DNA from: Gemmatimonadaceae bacterium
GTDB taxonomy: Bacteria; Gemmatimonadota; Gemmatimonadetes; Gemmatimonadales; Gemmatimonadaceae
Length of the DNA: 64,000 nt
Direction: 5' to 3'
Assembly (NCBI GenBank): GCA_020851455.1
Contig: JADZCT010000045.1
Location: 62,001-126,000 of the forward strand
Shown: positions 36,076 through 44,526 of the stretch, in pieces
Layout: every line of letters starts with the position of its first letter
Numbering within the stretch: position 1 is the stretch's first letter
The notes under the pieces: model-generated
Told to the model about the DNA's origin: nothing
The model's database searches: none
The model's input: the letters and a program-made list of their open reading frames with translations, nothing else
Position numbers and translations under genes: made by a program

Positions 36076-36945
36076 TCAGAAAGTCAGCGCCGAGAGATAC
36101 CTGTAGCTGGCCGCGATCGAGGCGAACGGGTCGGGCGACGGGTTGTCGTGCTCCACGAAGTAATGGCGGATGCCCGCCCTGGCGTGCTGGGCGAAGATCT
36201 GCTTCCAGTCGATCGCGCCCGATCCGACGTCGGTCATCTCGAGCGCCGGCGCGGCGGTGGCGTCCTTCACGTGCACGGAACGGAAGCGGCCCGGGTACTT
36301 CGCGAAGTACGCAAGCGGGTCGCCGCCCGACTTCACCATCCAGTAAATGTCCATCTGGTAGTCAACGAGGCCGGGGTCGGTCTCGCGAAGGAGCACGTCG
36401 AACGGGACGGTTCCGTCGGCCAGGGGCCTGGGTTCGACGGCGTGGTTGTGGAAGCCGAAGCGTAGCCCGGCGCCGTGAGCCTTGCGGCCGATGGCGTCGA
36501 ACCGCGCGGCGATCGCCTTCCACGACGCCGCATCCGTAAGCGTGCGCGTATCGAGCGACGGGACGATCAGCATCTCGTGCCCAATCGTCTTCGCGGCCCG
36601 GGCCTGCGCGTCAAAGTCCCGCTCGAGAATCTCGATTGCCGTGTGGACGGACGGTGACGTCAGGCCGTTGAGGTCGAGCAGTTCGCGGATCCGTTCCGGC
36701 TGGACTCCGAAGTAACCGGCGAACTCGACCTCCTTGTATCCGATTCCGGCCACGCGCGCGAGGGTGCCCGGCACGTCGTCGCGCATGGCCGCGCGGACGG
36801 TGTAGAGCTGCAGCCCGGCGCGTTCGATCCTGTCGAGCGGCGCAGCGGCATCGAGCCCGCGAAGGCCCGGGAGGTTCCGCGGCGCAAACGTTGCGACGCC
36901 GGCGCCAAGGGCCGCACTGCGAAGAAAGTCACGCCTCGAGACCAT
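36076..36945 (-). CDS. Tat-exported sugar phosphate isomerase/epimerase-like TIM-barrel protein
   Basis: 289 residues. A twin-arginine signal is visible (MVSRRDFLRSAALGAGVATF), so the protein is probably exported. The body is an AP endonuclease-2-like TIM barrel (LQLYTVRAAMRDD, YKEVEFAGYFG, HTAIEILERDF, RFGFHNHAVE, QMDIYWMVKSGGDP, VHVKDATA, YFVEHDNPSPDP) carrying the usual Glu/Asp/His metal ligands. The substrate is probably a modified sugar (inference). GGGAGG precedes the ATG. Flanked by an oxidoreductase gene upstream on the same strand. Confidence 0.87.
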   Translation of the reverse strand: MVSRRDFLRSAALGAGVATFAPRNLPGLRGLDAAAPLDRIERAGLQLYTVRAAMRDDVPGTLARVAGIGYKEVEFAGYFGVQPERIRELLDLNGLTSPSVHTAIEILERDFDAQARAAKTIGHEMLIVPSLDTRTLTDAASWKAIAARFDAIGRKAHGAGLRFGFHNHAVEPRPLADGTVPFDVLLRETDPGLVDYQMDIYWMVKSGGDPLAYFAKYPGRFRSVHVKDATAAPALEMTDVGSGAIDWKQIFAQHARAGIRHYFVEHDNPSPDPFASIAASYRYLSALTF

Positions 36946-36999
36946 TTCGCGCCTCCCTGTGGGTCGCAGGAATATGCAGCGGCCAGGCCACCCGCGCTG

Positions 37000-38094
37000 T
37001 CAGGGCTCGATAACCGCCTTGATTACGTCGCGTCGCTCCACGGCCGCCAGCGCCTCGCCCGCCTGATCGAGCCCGTAGCGGCCCGATACGGCGCCAGCCC
37101 ACGGGAGCGACTTGCCCTGCTGGGAGAGAACCGAGAGCGCCCGGTAGAAGTGCGAGAAGTCGCTCCCCCAGCATCCGCGGATCTCGGCGTGCCTGCGGTT
37201 CACCTGAGTGCTCGGGTTGACCGTGACGTCGCCACCGTCGGTGTACTGGCCCGCGATCACTACGCGACCGCCGTCGCGCACCAGGTCCAGCGCCTGCGAG
37301 AACGCGCGCGGATCTCCAGCCGCCTCTAGCACGATATCGGCCCCGCGTCCGTTGGTGAGGGCGCGCACCTGGGCCGCGCGCTCCTCGTGGGGAATGTCGA
37401 GCGAAATCGCGTGGGTCGCGCCCATCGTCATGGCAAAGTCGAGCCGTTGCGCGGGCGCGCCAACGATTATCACCGGATACGCCCCGCCCAGCCGCGAGAG
37501 CGCGGCCGCCGCGATGCCTACTGGCCCAGCGCCCAGCACCACCACCGACGACCCGAGCTTCACCTCGCCGCGCTCCACCGCGTGGATGCTCGTCACGAGC
37601 CCGCACCCGCCCGCGATGAAAAGCGTGGGATCCACGCCACCTGGAAAACGAAGCAGCTTCACGCCGGGCTTCATCCAGACGTGGTCTGCCCAGCCGCCCA
37701 GCGGGCCGTCGGCCAGGCCGTACGTGATACCGTAGACCTTCCGATAAGGGCAACGCGTGGTCTGCTTGGTGACCAGGCACTCATAGCACTTGCCGCAGCT
37801 CTCGTGCACGTCGAGGAATGTCACCATGTCGCCTTCGCGGAACGGCTCGCCGAACACGTCGCGCATCTCGCCCCGGAGCGCCGCGATCTCACCCACGGAC
37901 ACGTGCCCCGGGATGATCGGGTACGGAACGCCGGCGAGCTGGCCATGATGCAGGTGGACGTCCGTCCCGCAAACTTCGGAGTATCGGGTGCGGAGCATGG
38001 CGCTCCCCGGCGTAAGCTCAGGCCAGGGCAGTTCACGCATTTCGATCGGCTTGTGCGGCGCGGGCATCACCGCTGCACGAATTACTTGTGGCAT
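37000..38094 (-). CDS. Zinc-dependent medium-chain dehydrogenase (alcohol/sorbitol dehydrogenase-like)
   Basis: 364 residues, cytoplasmic, NAD(P)-dependent. Catalytic zinc ligands are in YSEVCGTDVHLHH and GHVSVGE. Four structural-zinc cysteines appear in HESCGKCYECLVTKQTTRC (C-x2-C-x2-C-x7-C). The nucleotide motif is VVVLGAGPVGIAAAAL. The substrate is unknown; polyol or alcohol is likely. GAGGATTCGGAAGG precedes the ATG. It lies upstream of the TIM-barrel isomerase gene and could share its transcript. Confidence 0.88.
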   Translation of the reverse strand: MPQVIRAAVMPAPHKPIEMRELPWPELTPGSAMLRTRYSEVCGTDVHLHHGQLAGVPYPIIPGHVSVGEIAALRGEMRDVFGEPFREGDMVTFLDVHESCGKCYECLVTKQTTRCPYRKVYGITYGLADGPLGGWADHVWMKPGVKLLRFPGGVDPTLFIAGGCGLVTSIHAVERGEVKLGSSVVVLGAGPVGIAAAALSRLGGAYPVIIVGAPAQRLDFAMTMGATHAISLDIPHEERAAQVRALTNGRGADIVLEAAGDPRAFSQALDLVRDGGRVVIAGQYTDGGDVTVNPSTQVNRRHAEIRGCWGSDFSHFYRALSVLSQQGKSLPWAGAVSGRYGLDQAGEALAAVERRDVIKAVIEP

Positions 38095-38143
38095 CCTTCC
38101 GAATCCTCTTCGTCTGCGGGTTGTAGCCTGGCGCGCTCTCCGG

Positions 38144-38683
38144 TCACTTGCTCCACGGTGGGACGATCTGGACCATTCGGGCGTACGCGATGAGCTGCCC
38201 GAGGTGCTCGCCCGAGTGCTCGGCCGTGGCGAGCAGCCACGCGCGGCGCGGCTGGGTCATGCCGAAGAGCTTGAACGGCTCCTCCAGGCTCGAGTCCTTC
38301 ATGTTGCGCACAGTCGCATCAATGGCCTCGAATGACACCTTGAGCGCGGCCTGCACCTTCGCCTTGTCGCCGAGGCAGGTCTCGGTCGCCACAGTTGCGA
38401 GTTCCTTCGGCGCGTCGGGCCCCCCGAACGCCTTGCCCATGTCGTAGTTCTCGGCGGCAATGTGCGTTAACACCTCGCATACCGTGCGCACGCCCTTGCC
38501 CGGCGTCCAGCCATACTTGTCGGCCGGGAACGCCTCGGCGAGCTGCTGGAACTTGCGGGCAACACCGCCATAGGTGCCGATGAAGTCGCCGCGCACGCCC
38601 GGAATACGGGCCTGGGCGCTGGCGGAGGACGGCAGGGCAGCCGCGATTGCGGCTGCGGCGGCAAGGAATGTGAGGCGTCGCAT
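38144..38683 (-). CDS. Exported DinB-family protein
   Basis: 179 residues with a signal peptide (MRRLTFLAAAAAIAAALPSSASAQA). The remainder is a DinB/YfiT-like four-helix bundle with three metal-ligand histidines, in VLTHIAAENYDM and TAEHSGEHLGQLIAYAR. Most DinB proteins are cytoplasmic thiol transferases or metal enzymes. An exported form is common in this kind of genome but has no known function. GGGAGA precedes ATG 38683. The longer open frame is rejected because it lacks a plausible start. Confidence 0.85.
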   Translation of the reverse strand: MRRLTFLAAAAAIAAALPSSASAQARIPGVRGDFIGTYGGVARKFQQLAEAFPADKYGWTPGKGVRTVCEVLTHIAAENYDMGKAFGGPDAPKELATVATETCLGDKAKVQAALKVSFEAIDATVRNMKDSSLEEPFKLFGMTQPRRAWLLATAEHSGEHLGQLIAYARMVQIVPPWSK

Positions 38684-38871
38684 CGCTCGATCTCCCGTGA
38701 AGGTCAAGGGAAAGATGCAACGGCGAGCGCAAAGAACCGTAGTGCTCGATGCTGGTCCAGCGACTGCTCCATGCCGGGCGGGTGAGGTATCGCGCCTCAC
38801 GAGCCGACCCGCGGCCCCCCGCCGATACAACAGGATCGTATGCCCAGTCACTCGAGCGCCGGTGTTTCGCG

Positions 38872-38894
38872 CCGACGGCCACCAGGGCCGTCGG
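38872..38894. terminator. Orphan hairpin downstream of a decayed gene
   Basis: CCGACGGCC, loop ACCAG, GGCCGTCGG: a perfect 9-bp stem. On the minus strand it follows the TPR-like remnant by about 30 nt, so it may be the surviving terminator of the lost gene. Confidence 0.45.
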
Positions 38895-38924
38895 GGACAG
38901 GACATGCCAGCCAGACACTATAGC

Positions 38925-39110
38925 TCGCCCGGCACGCTTCGCCTGCAACTCGGGGTCGGCGTTCTCCCAGAGGTCCACGAACTTCTCGAAGTGTTCGATC
39001 GCCTTCGCCTTGGCGCCTCTGGCGTCGTATGGTTCGCCGAGTCGTTTGTGCGTTCCCGTCAGGTAACAGGGTGCCTCGACGAGAACGGCGTCGGGAATGG
39101 AGAAATACGC
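38925..39110 (-). pseudogene. Remnant of the C-terminal end of a TPR-containing protein
   Basis: One minus-strand frame reads RLGEPYDARGAKAKAIEHFEKF then VDLWENADPELQAKRAGRA, quoted in two parts. This closely resembles the last tetratricopeptide unit and tail of TPR-bearing serine/threonine kinases common in Gemmatimonadota (pattern LGELYEARGDKAKAIEHYE...FVELWKDADPEL). No start codon, kinase domain or other repeats remain, and a diguanylate cyclase gene begins beyond it. I call it a gene scar; identity is by pattern memory. Confidence 0.5.
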
Positions 39111-39238
39111 AGCGCCATTTCCCGGTCGCGACCAGCCGGGGCGGGTCAGGCAGTGGCTCAGGCGCCGCGGTCGCCTTGCCAGCGCGGTGCGACGATCGGC
39201 GTATTTATCGGGAACCAACTTCGACGCAGGACAGGGAG

Positions 39239-40087
39239 ATGACCGCAACGGCGGGACAGGAGCGGAGGGGGGCGGCGGCCACGTGGCTGGCCGGCGCGAT
39301 CGGTGTGACGACGTTCCTCGGGTATCTGGACTACGTCACCGGATACGAGCTCGGATTCGATTCCCTGTACCTGTTTGCCGTGGCCGCGGCGGCGTGGAAG
39401 GCGGGGCGATGGGCGGGCGTTTCCGTGGCGCTGTACGCCGTAGTCGCATGGACGGTCGCCGACGTACTGGATCGTCACGTATGGGGCAGCGGATTCGCCA
39501 TTTACTGGAACGGCGCATTCCGCGCGGCGATGTTCGTGGTCATGGCATGGCTCGTTTCCGAACTCCGGCAGGCGCTCGCGCGAGAGAGCGAGCTGGCGCG
39601 CACCGACTTCCTGACAGGCGCAATGAACTCGCGCGCGTTTCACGAACGTGCCGCCGACGAAATAAGCCGGAGCCGCCGCTACGGCCACCCTCTTACGGCC
39701 GCTTTCGTGGATCTGGACGACTTCAAGCAGGTGAATGACGAGCGAGGCCACTCCGAGGGGGACCGTGCGCTGCGCGTCGTCGTGCGGGCGCTGCGCGACA
39801 ACCTGCGCGATACTGACTCGATTGCCAGGGTCGGCGGCGACGAGTTCGTCGTGCTACTCCCCGAGACCGACAGCGACGCCGCCCAGCGCGTCGTCGCAAA
39901 ACTGTACGCTGTGCTGCATGCGGCGACGCGCGATCACGCATGCCCGGTTACGGCGAGCATGGGCGTCGTGACGTTCCGGACGCCGCCGGAATCGCCGGAT
40001 GAACTCCTGCGTGTTGCGGACGCCGCGATGTACGGAGTGAAACGAACCGACAAGAACCGGATCGCGTACCAGATCCGGGAGGCGTAA
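39239..40087 (+). CDS. Membrane-bound diguanylate cyclase (GGDEF)
   Basis: 282 residues. Makes cyclic di-GMP from two GTP. The N-terminal third has about four hydrophobic segments (residues 14-115), so it is an inner-membrane sensor of MASE-like type. After LVSELRQALARESELARTD the GGDEF domain starts (FLTGAMNSRAFHE, FVDLDDFKQVND) with the intact active site RVGGDEFVVLLPET. A typical inhibitory RxxD site upstream is RDNLRD-like but not certain. AGGA and GGGAG lie just before ATG 39239. Remnants of two other genes flank it. Confidence 0.9.
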   Translation: MTATAGQERRGAAATWLAGAIGVTTFLGYLDYVTGYELGFDSLYLFAVAAAAWKAGRWAGVSVALYAVVAWTVADVLDRHVWGSGFAIYWNGAFRAAMFVVMAWLVSELRQALARESELARTDFLTGAMNSRAFHERAADEISRSRRYGHPLTAAFVDLDDFKQVNDERGHSEGDRALRVVVRALRDNLRDTDSIARVGGDEFVVLLPETDSDAAQRVVAKLYAVLHAATRDHACPVTASMGVVTFRTPPESPDELLRVADAAMYGVKRTDKNRIAYQIREA

Positions 40088-40099
40088 CCCGCGCCGCCG

Positions 40100-40276
40100 G
40101 AGCGACGACGACCTCGCGTGGTGCGCGCCGGCGCTGGAGTCAGCCGTTCCCTGGACGATCAGCACTGGACCAGCGTAGCCGCCAACCACGTCGTCCGCTG
40201 GCAGCGTCAGCATCGCGGGTATGCGGTGTCCGGGGACATCGAAGACAAGCGATGTTTCGGCACGCGCTTCAACCAT
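40100..40276 (-). pseudogene. N-terminal remnant of an alpha/beta-hydrolase-like gene
   Basis: From an ATG at 40276, overlapping the stop codon of the CoA-binding protein gene (ATGGTTGA), one frame reads MVEARAETSLVFDVPGHRIP then AMLTLPADDV and AGPVLIVQGTADS. That is the usual opening strand pattern of an alpha/beta hydrolase up to the oxyanion-hole region. Sequence likeness then stops and the frame runs antisense into the diguanylate cyclase gene. No catalytic Ser, Asp or His is present. Read as the 5-prime stump of a gene once coupled to the CoA-binding protein. Confidence 0.45.
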
Positions 40277-40685
40277 CGGCGCCCGCTGCCATCGCCTTGT
40301 GCTCCACCATCGCGCAATGATCCTGGATCGTCGCAAGCCCCGCCTTGCTGGCGCGCGCGAGCCCGGCGTCGTTCGTGATCCCGACCTGTAGCCACACGCA
40401 GTCGGCGCCAATGGCGATTGCATCGTCAATCACGGGATCGGTCTGGTCGGATCGCACGAACACGTCCACGAGGTCAACGTGACCCGGCACGTCGCGGAGC
40501 GATTCGTACGCGCGCTCGCCAAGGATTTCGTCGGCGGGGTGGCGCCCCCGATGGATGGGGATGATGCGATAGCCGTGTTCCTTGAGATACGAAGCGATCT
40601 CGTACGCGGGCCGGTTGACGCGCGAGTCGAGGCCGACGACGCCGATGGCCCTGGCGCGCCGGAGGACGTCGTGTGCTGTTTCCAT
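40269..40685 (-). CDS. CoA-binding domain protein (YccU-like)
   Basis: 138 residues, a single Rossmann-like CoA-binding domain like that of the succinyl-CoA ligase alpha subunit N-terminus. Blocks are AIGVVGLDSRVNRPAYEIA, YRIIPIHRG, ESLRDVPGHVDLVDVFVRSD and ADCVWLQVGITN, then the conserved MVEHKAM end. Physiological role unknown. TACATT ends 6 nt before the ATG, and AAAGG touches it, so both leaderless and SD-led initiation are possible. The following stump of a hydrolase gene overlaps its stop codon. Confidence 0.88.
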   Translation of the reverse strand: METAHDVLRRARAIGVVGLDSRVNRPAYEIASYLKEHGYRIIPIHRGRHPADEILGERAYESLRDVPGHVDLVDVFVRSDQTDPVIDDAIAIGADCVWLQVGITNDAGLARASKAGLATIQDHCAMVEHKAMAAGADG

Positions 40686-40691
40686 CCTTTG

Positions 40692-40697
40692 AATGTA
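40692..40697 (-). promoter_or_regulatory. -10 box (TACATT) for the CoA-binding protein gene
   Basis: Minus-strand TACATT, 6-nt spacer, ATG, in a locally AT-rich patch. Confidence 0.4.
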
Positions 40698-40855
40698 TCG
40701 CGGCCGGCGAGGCGCCTGTCCGCGCGCGATATCCGTTGGGGCACCCGGCAGGAGGCTGCAGCCGTCTCCGGGTAACCGCCCGCGCAGACACGTTCGCTGG
40801 CGGACCTCGCATGGCGCCTGCGATCTTCAGACACCGCCACTACCGGGAGGTGCCC

Positions 40856-41722
40856 GTGTTGAGCCGAATCGGTGCCGTTGCAGCCGTAATGGCACTTGCG
40901 GCCCTGCGCTCGCCCGCCACCGGGCAGGAGCGCCAGCAGCAGGCGGCGCCACGCGACTCGACCGTGCGGGTCACGCTAAGGGACGGCTCGGTGCTCTACG
41001 GCCAGCTTGTGAAGCGCGACGCCGACTCGGTGGTCGTCCTGGGCGCGGCGGGGCGCCACGCAGTGGCCGCGTCATTCGTGACCGACATCCGAAACGCAGG
41101 CACCGAGCACCGGGACGCGAGCGGCAAGCCGGAGTACTGGCTCCCGAACACGAACACCACACGCCTGCTGTTCGGCCCCACTGGCCGGACACTCGCGCGC
41201 GGAACGGGCTACTTCGGCGTGCACGAACTGATCATCGCCAGCCTGAACGTCGGTGTGACGAACCGCATACAGCTGGGCGGCGGAACGTTCATCATCCCGA
41301 ACACCGACATCTGGATGCTGATCCCGAAGCTGGGCATCTACCAGGGCGAACGGCTCAACATTTCCGTGGGCGCGCTCTACGGCGGCGCCCGGGGCGAGAG
41401 CGGCGGCATCGCCTACGGGGTGGGCACCTGGGGCAGCGCGGACAACAGCTTCACGGTCGGCGTTGGGCAGGGCATCACCGGCGCGAAAATCGAAGGCAAG
41501 CCGGCCTTCATGGCGGGCGCGGAGCGGCGCATATCGCGCCGCGTCGCGCTCGTCACGGAGAACTACATCATCCGGGGAGAGAAGGCGTCGAGCGAAGGCA
41601 TCGTCATGCTGGGCGCCCGGTTTCTCGCCGAACGATTCACGCTCGACTTCGCACTGATGAACGTCGCCACGGACCCGGTATTCCCGGGGATTCCGTACGT
41701 TGGCTTCGTGATCGGCTGGTAG
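40856..41722 (+). CDS. Exported beta-rich protein of unknown function
   Basis: 288 residues, not recognised as a named family. A signal peptide follows the GTG (MLSRIGAVAAVMALAAL...ATGQE). Residues about 35-75 (TVRVTLRDGSVLYGQLVKRD, then SVVVLGAAG) look like a small LSM-like barrel strand set. The rest is made of alternating strands ending in Trp (VGFVIGW), as in outer-membrane barrels. GTG 40856 is chosen because GGGAGG lies 5 nt upstream and the signal peptide starts there; an in-frame ATG at 40811 would give an odd hydrophilic extension. Confidence 0.7.
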   Translation: MLSRIGAVAAVMALAALRSPATGQERQQQAAPRDSTVRVTLRDGSVLYGQLVKRDADSVVVLGAAGRHAVAASFVTDIRNAGTEHRDASGKPEYWLPNTNTTRLLFGPTGRTLARGTGYFGVHELIIASLNVGVTNRIQLGGGTFIIPNTDIWMLIPKLGIYQGERLNISVGALYGGARGESGGIAYGVGTWGSADNSFTVGVGQGITGAKIEGKPAFMAGAERRISRRVALVTENYIIRGEKASSEGIVMLGARFLAERFTLDFALMNVATDPVFPGIPYVGFVIGW

Positions 41723-41734
41723 GGAAGGAAGCCG

Positions 41735-44398
41735 TCACGGCACGAGCTTCTGCGGCTTGGAGTTCTTCACGTAGATGTCGAACCACGCGATCCACCGTGC
41801 CCAGATGTCGAGGTCCGAGGCGTACGTGTCGTCGGAGTGGTCCTCGTACGGGTACATGTAGAGCGCGGCCGTCTTTCCAAGCCCCTGGAGCGCGGCCATC
41901 ATGCGCTGCGAGCTGATGATCGAGGTGCCGGTGTTCTGGTCCTCGAGCGCGTGGTACATGAGCACCGGCGTGACGATCCTGTCGGCGCGCAGGAACGGCG
42001 ACATGTCGAGGTAGGTGGCCTGCGCCTCGTAGAAGTTGCGCCGCTCGCTCTGGAACCCGAACGGCGTGAGGGTGCGGTTGTACATGCCATCGCCCGCGAT
42101 CGCGCCGCGGAAGATCGGAGTGAGCGAGATGGCGTTCATCGTGCTGAACGCGCCGTAGCTGTGGCCGCCGATCCCGATCCGGTCACGGTCCACGTAGCCC
42201 TTCTCGACGAGCGCGTTCACGACCGTCTCGAGGTTCTCACGCAGGTCGCGGGTGTAGTTGTCGTTCATCCGGCCGGTGTCGCCCCAGATGGGGATGTCGG
42301 CCTCGATGAGCGCGTAGCCCTGCGACACCCAAAGCTTGGTGGATGAAGCCGGCCGCAGCGACGGCACCTCGGGGAAGAGGTTGATGTTCGTACTGTACTT
42401 CGAGCGCTCGTAGTCGGCCTCGGAGGTGTACTCGCGCGGGTAGAACCAGATCACGCCGGGCACCTTCTGGCCGGGCTTCCAGTCGCGCGGGAGCGTGACG
42501 TCAACCCACATCTTGTTGCCATCGCGCGGGCGCTCCACCTGAAAGCGCTTGAGCTGACCGCCAGTCACCTCGGGTCCGACGTCTACGTTCGCCGTGATCT
42601 TCCTTGCGCCGCCCGCATCCTTGAGCCAAACGTCCGGAATCGTTGTCGGCGACTGGTGCGAATAGAGGAGGGCGGAGAAGTCGTCGTCCAGCGCGGCGAC
42701 GAACTGGTCGAAGCCATCGGCAGGGCTGTCCATGATGCGGGCGCGCTGCCTGTTCTCCACGTCGAGCTTGTCCACCCACGGGCGCGGCGCCTCGGTTGCC
42801 CACCTGACGCCGGGCTGGCGGATACCCTGCACCGCCACGGTCTTTCCGTCGGCGCCGACTATGACGACGTTCTCGCCGGTTGCATTGCGCCGCGTGAGCA
42901 GCGCCCCGCCAAGCGCGGTCGAATCACCGCCGACTGCGCCACCTCGCCCCCCCGCGCCACCGAAGCCGCCGCGACCTCCGCCGCCGGCGGAAAGGGTGAC
43001 GCCCGGGCCAAGGTTGAAGCGCTTGGATGGGTCATCGGTGCGGACGGCGAACACGGTGCCGCTGTCGGCTGCGAACATCACCTTGCCATCGTCGCTGTAC
43101 GCAATCGAGCCGAGCTGCGCGCCACCCTCGTACAGCACCTTCGTGTCGCCCGGTCCGAACGGAGGCAGCCAGTTCATGTAGCGGACGCTCGTCGCCTGGG
43201 GGCCCGCGCCAGCGCGGCCCCCTGCGCCACCGCGGCCCTGCGCCGGAGCGCCACGCCCGCCGCGCCCGTTCCCGTTGGCAGCGAACACTGATTGCAGGTA
43301 AACGAGGCCCTGACCAGCGGGGTTCCAGCGGATATTGCGCCTGCCGGTGTCGCTGGCGCTGCCTCCGCCGCGCCCGCCGAATGGCTGCGCGCCGTCGCCG
43401 CCGCGGCCACCTTCACGGAGCGGCGTGGTCTCGAGCGTCGCGATCACTTTCCCGCCGGCATCCCACAGCTCGCGCACCGAGCCAAACGAGCTGGTTGGCA
43501 CGATGTACGAGAACGGCTCCGTCATCTGGGTGACCGTGAAGTACTGAGCGTCTCGCGACGCCTCGACAGAGCGAATCATGCGCGGCGCGCCCACCTTCTT
43601 CACCAGCTTCGTCTTGAGGTCAACGAGAGCGAGCTGCCCCGTGGTGTAGTACTTGAGCTGCGCCTTGTCGTGCGGATCCTGCAGCAGCGAGGCGTACACG
43701 GGGTGCGGCTTGGCCACGGAGTCCGAGAGGCGAACCTGCGGGCCATCCTCCACGCCGTCGGCGCCGTGCGTGGGCGCGGGGCCGCGGCCTTCGGGCTGCA
43801 GCACGACGACGAGCGACTTTCCGTCGGCGGTGAAGTCAACGCCCGTCACGAACGTGGCAAGGAGTGGAGCCTTCGTCACCTGCACCGCCTTGCCCGTGGC
43901 GACGTCCGCAATGAACGGGTAGGAACCGGCGTTGAAGTTAGCAACGAATGCAACCTGCTTGCCGTCGGGCGACCATGCTGGCGACGAGAGCGTCGCGCCC
44001 CTGGGCGCCTCTATCGCCTTCTGCGCCCCGGTGCGCGGATTCACCAGCGTGAGGGCGATGACGGTGCTCTGCGTGAGCTCGCGAACACGGTTGGCGAGCG
44101 TGTCAACCTCCAGGCCGCCAAGGTAGATGTGTCCCTTGCCGTAAGCCTTGATGTCGCCGCGCGTGGGACCCGACATCCGGATGAACCACGAGCGGTCGGG
44201 ACTGGGATTGCTGAACGAGATATCCACGCGGGGAGCCATGACCATCCGCACGATGTTCTCGGGCGGCTTCACGTACGTCTCGGCCTTGAGGATCTCCTGC
44301 GGATTCCACGCCTGGTTGCCGGATTGGGCGGCAACTGGCTGGAACGCGACTATCGAGGCCGCGGCGCAGAACGCTGCGGCGATTGGGCGAACGGGCAT
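41735..44398 (-). CDS. Secreted S9-family peptidase with Gly/Arg-rich insertions
   Basis: 887 residues. Signal peptide at residues 1-25 (ending PVAAQ). The N-terminal part is a beta-propeller with WD-like repeats (LSSPAWSPDGKQVAFVANF). The C-terminal alpha/beta hydrolase domain carries the serine nucleophile S747 in GIGGHSYGAFST, then LEDQNTGT and EDHSDD for the Asp and His. Two disordered Gly/Arg-rich loops interrupt the propeller (RGGRGAPAQGRGG and GGGGRGGFGGAGG). Probably a periplasmic or surface peptidase. Start ATG at 44398 with GGAGACAGGG upstream. Convergent with the previous gene. Confidence 0.88.
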   Translation of the reverse strand: MPVRPIAAAFCAAASIVAFQPVAAQSGNQAWNPQEILKAETYVKPPENIVRMVMAPRVDISFSNPSPDRSWFIRMSGPTRGDIKAYGKGHIYLGGLEVDTLANRVRELTQSTVIALTLVNPRTGAQKAIEAPRGATLSSPAWSPDGKQVAFVANFNAGSYPFIADVATGKAVQVTKAPLLATFVTGVDFTADGKSLVVVLQPEGRGPAPTHGADGVEDGPQVRLSDSVAKPHPVYASLLQDPHDKAQLKYYTTGQLALVDLKTKLVKKVGAPRMIRSVEASRDAQYFTVTQMTEPFSYIVPTSSFGSVRELWDAGGKVIATLETTPLREGGRGGDGAQPFGGRGGGSASDTGRRNIRWNPAGQGLVYLQSVFAANGNGRGGRGAPAQGRGGAGGRAGAGPQATSVRYMNWLPPFGPGDTKVLYEGGAQLGSIAYSDDGKVMFAADSGTVFAVRTDDPSKRFNLGPGVTLSAGGGGRGGFGGAGGRGGAVGGDSTALGGALLTRRNATGENVVIVGADGKTVAVQGIRQPGVRWATEAPRPWVDKLDVENRQRARIMDSPADGFDQFVAALDDDFSALLYSHQSPTTIPDVWLKDAGGARKITANVDVGPEVTGGQLKRFQVERPRDGNKMWVDVTLPRDWKPGQKVPGVIWFYPREYTSEADYERSKYSTNINLFPEVPSLRPASSTKLWVSQGYALIEADIPIWGDTGRMNDNYTRDLRENLETVVNALVEKGYVDRDRIGIGGHSYGAFSTMNAISLTPIFRGAIAGDGMYNRTLTPFGFQSERRNFYEAQATYLDMSPFLRADRIVTPVLMYHALEDQNTGTSIISSQRMMAALQGLGKTAALYMYPYEDHSDDTYASDLDIWARWIAWFDIYVKNSKPQKLVP

Positions 44399-44526
44399 CC
44401 CTGTCTCCGAATCAAAAGTAGGGCGGCGGGCGAACGGCATTCCCGAATTCTACAGCGACGCACGCCACACCCGGAAACGCGCGAAAAGGGCGTGTCGTTG
44501 ACCTGGCGCGCCCTGCCCGGACCTCT

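Larger units (their letters stand above)
38684..39238. other. 555-bp stretch without an intact gene
   Basis: Holds the upstream region of the DinB gene, a perfect hairpin at 38872-38894, a decayed coding fragment at about 38925-39110 (minus strand) and the leader of the diguanylate cyclase gene with an AT-rich TATTTA at 39202-39207. No RNA gene or repeat array is recognisable. Confidence 0.6.

Noticed and set aside
38684-39248. 309-residue minus-strand frame extending upstream of the DinB gene
   Set aside because: Only a middle part resembles a real protein (the TPR remnant), in a frame different from the DinB gene; the rest is antisense or non-coding.
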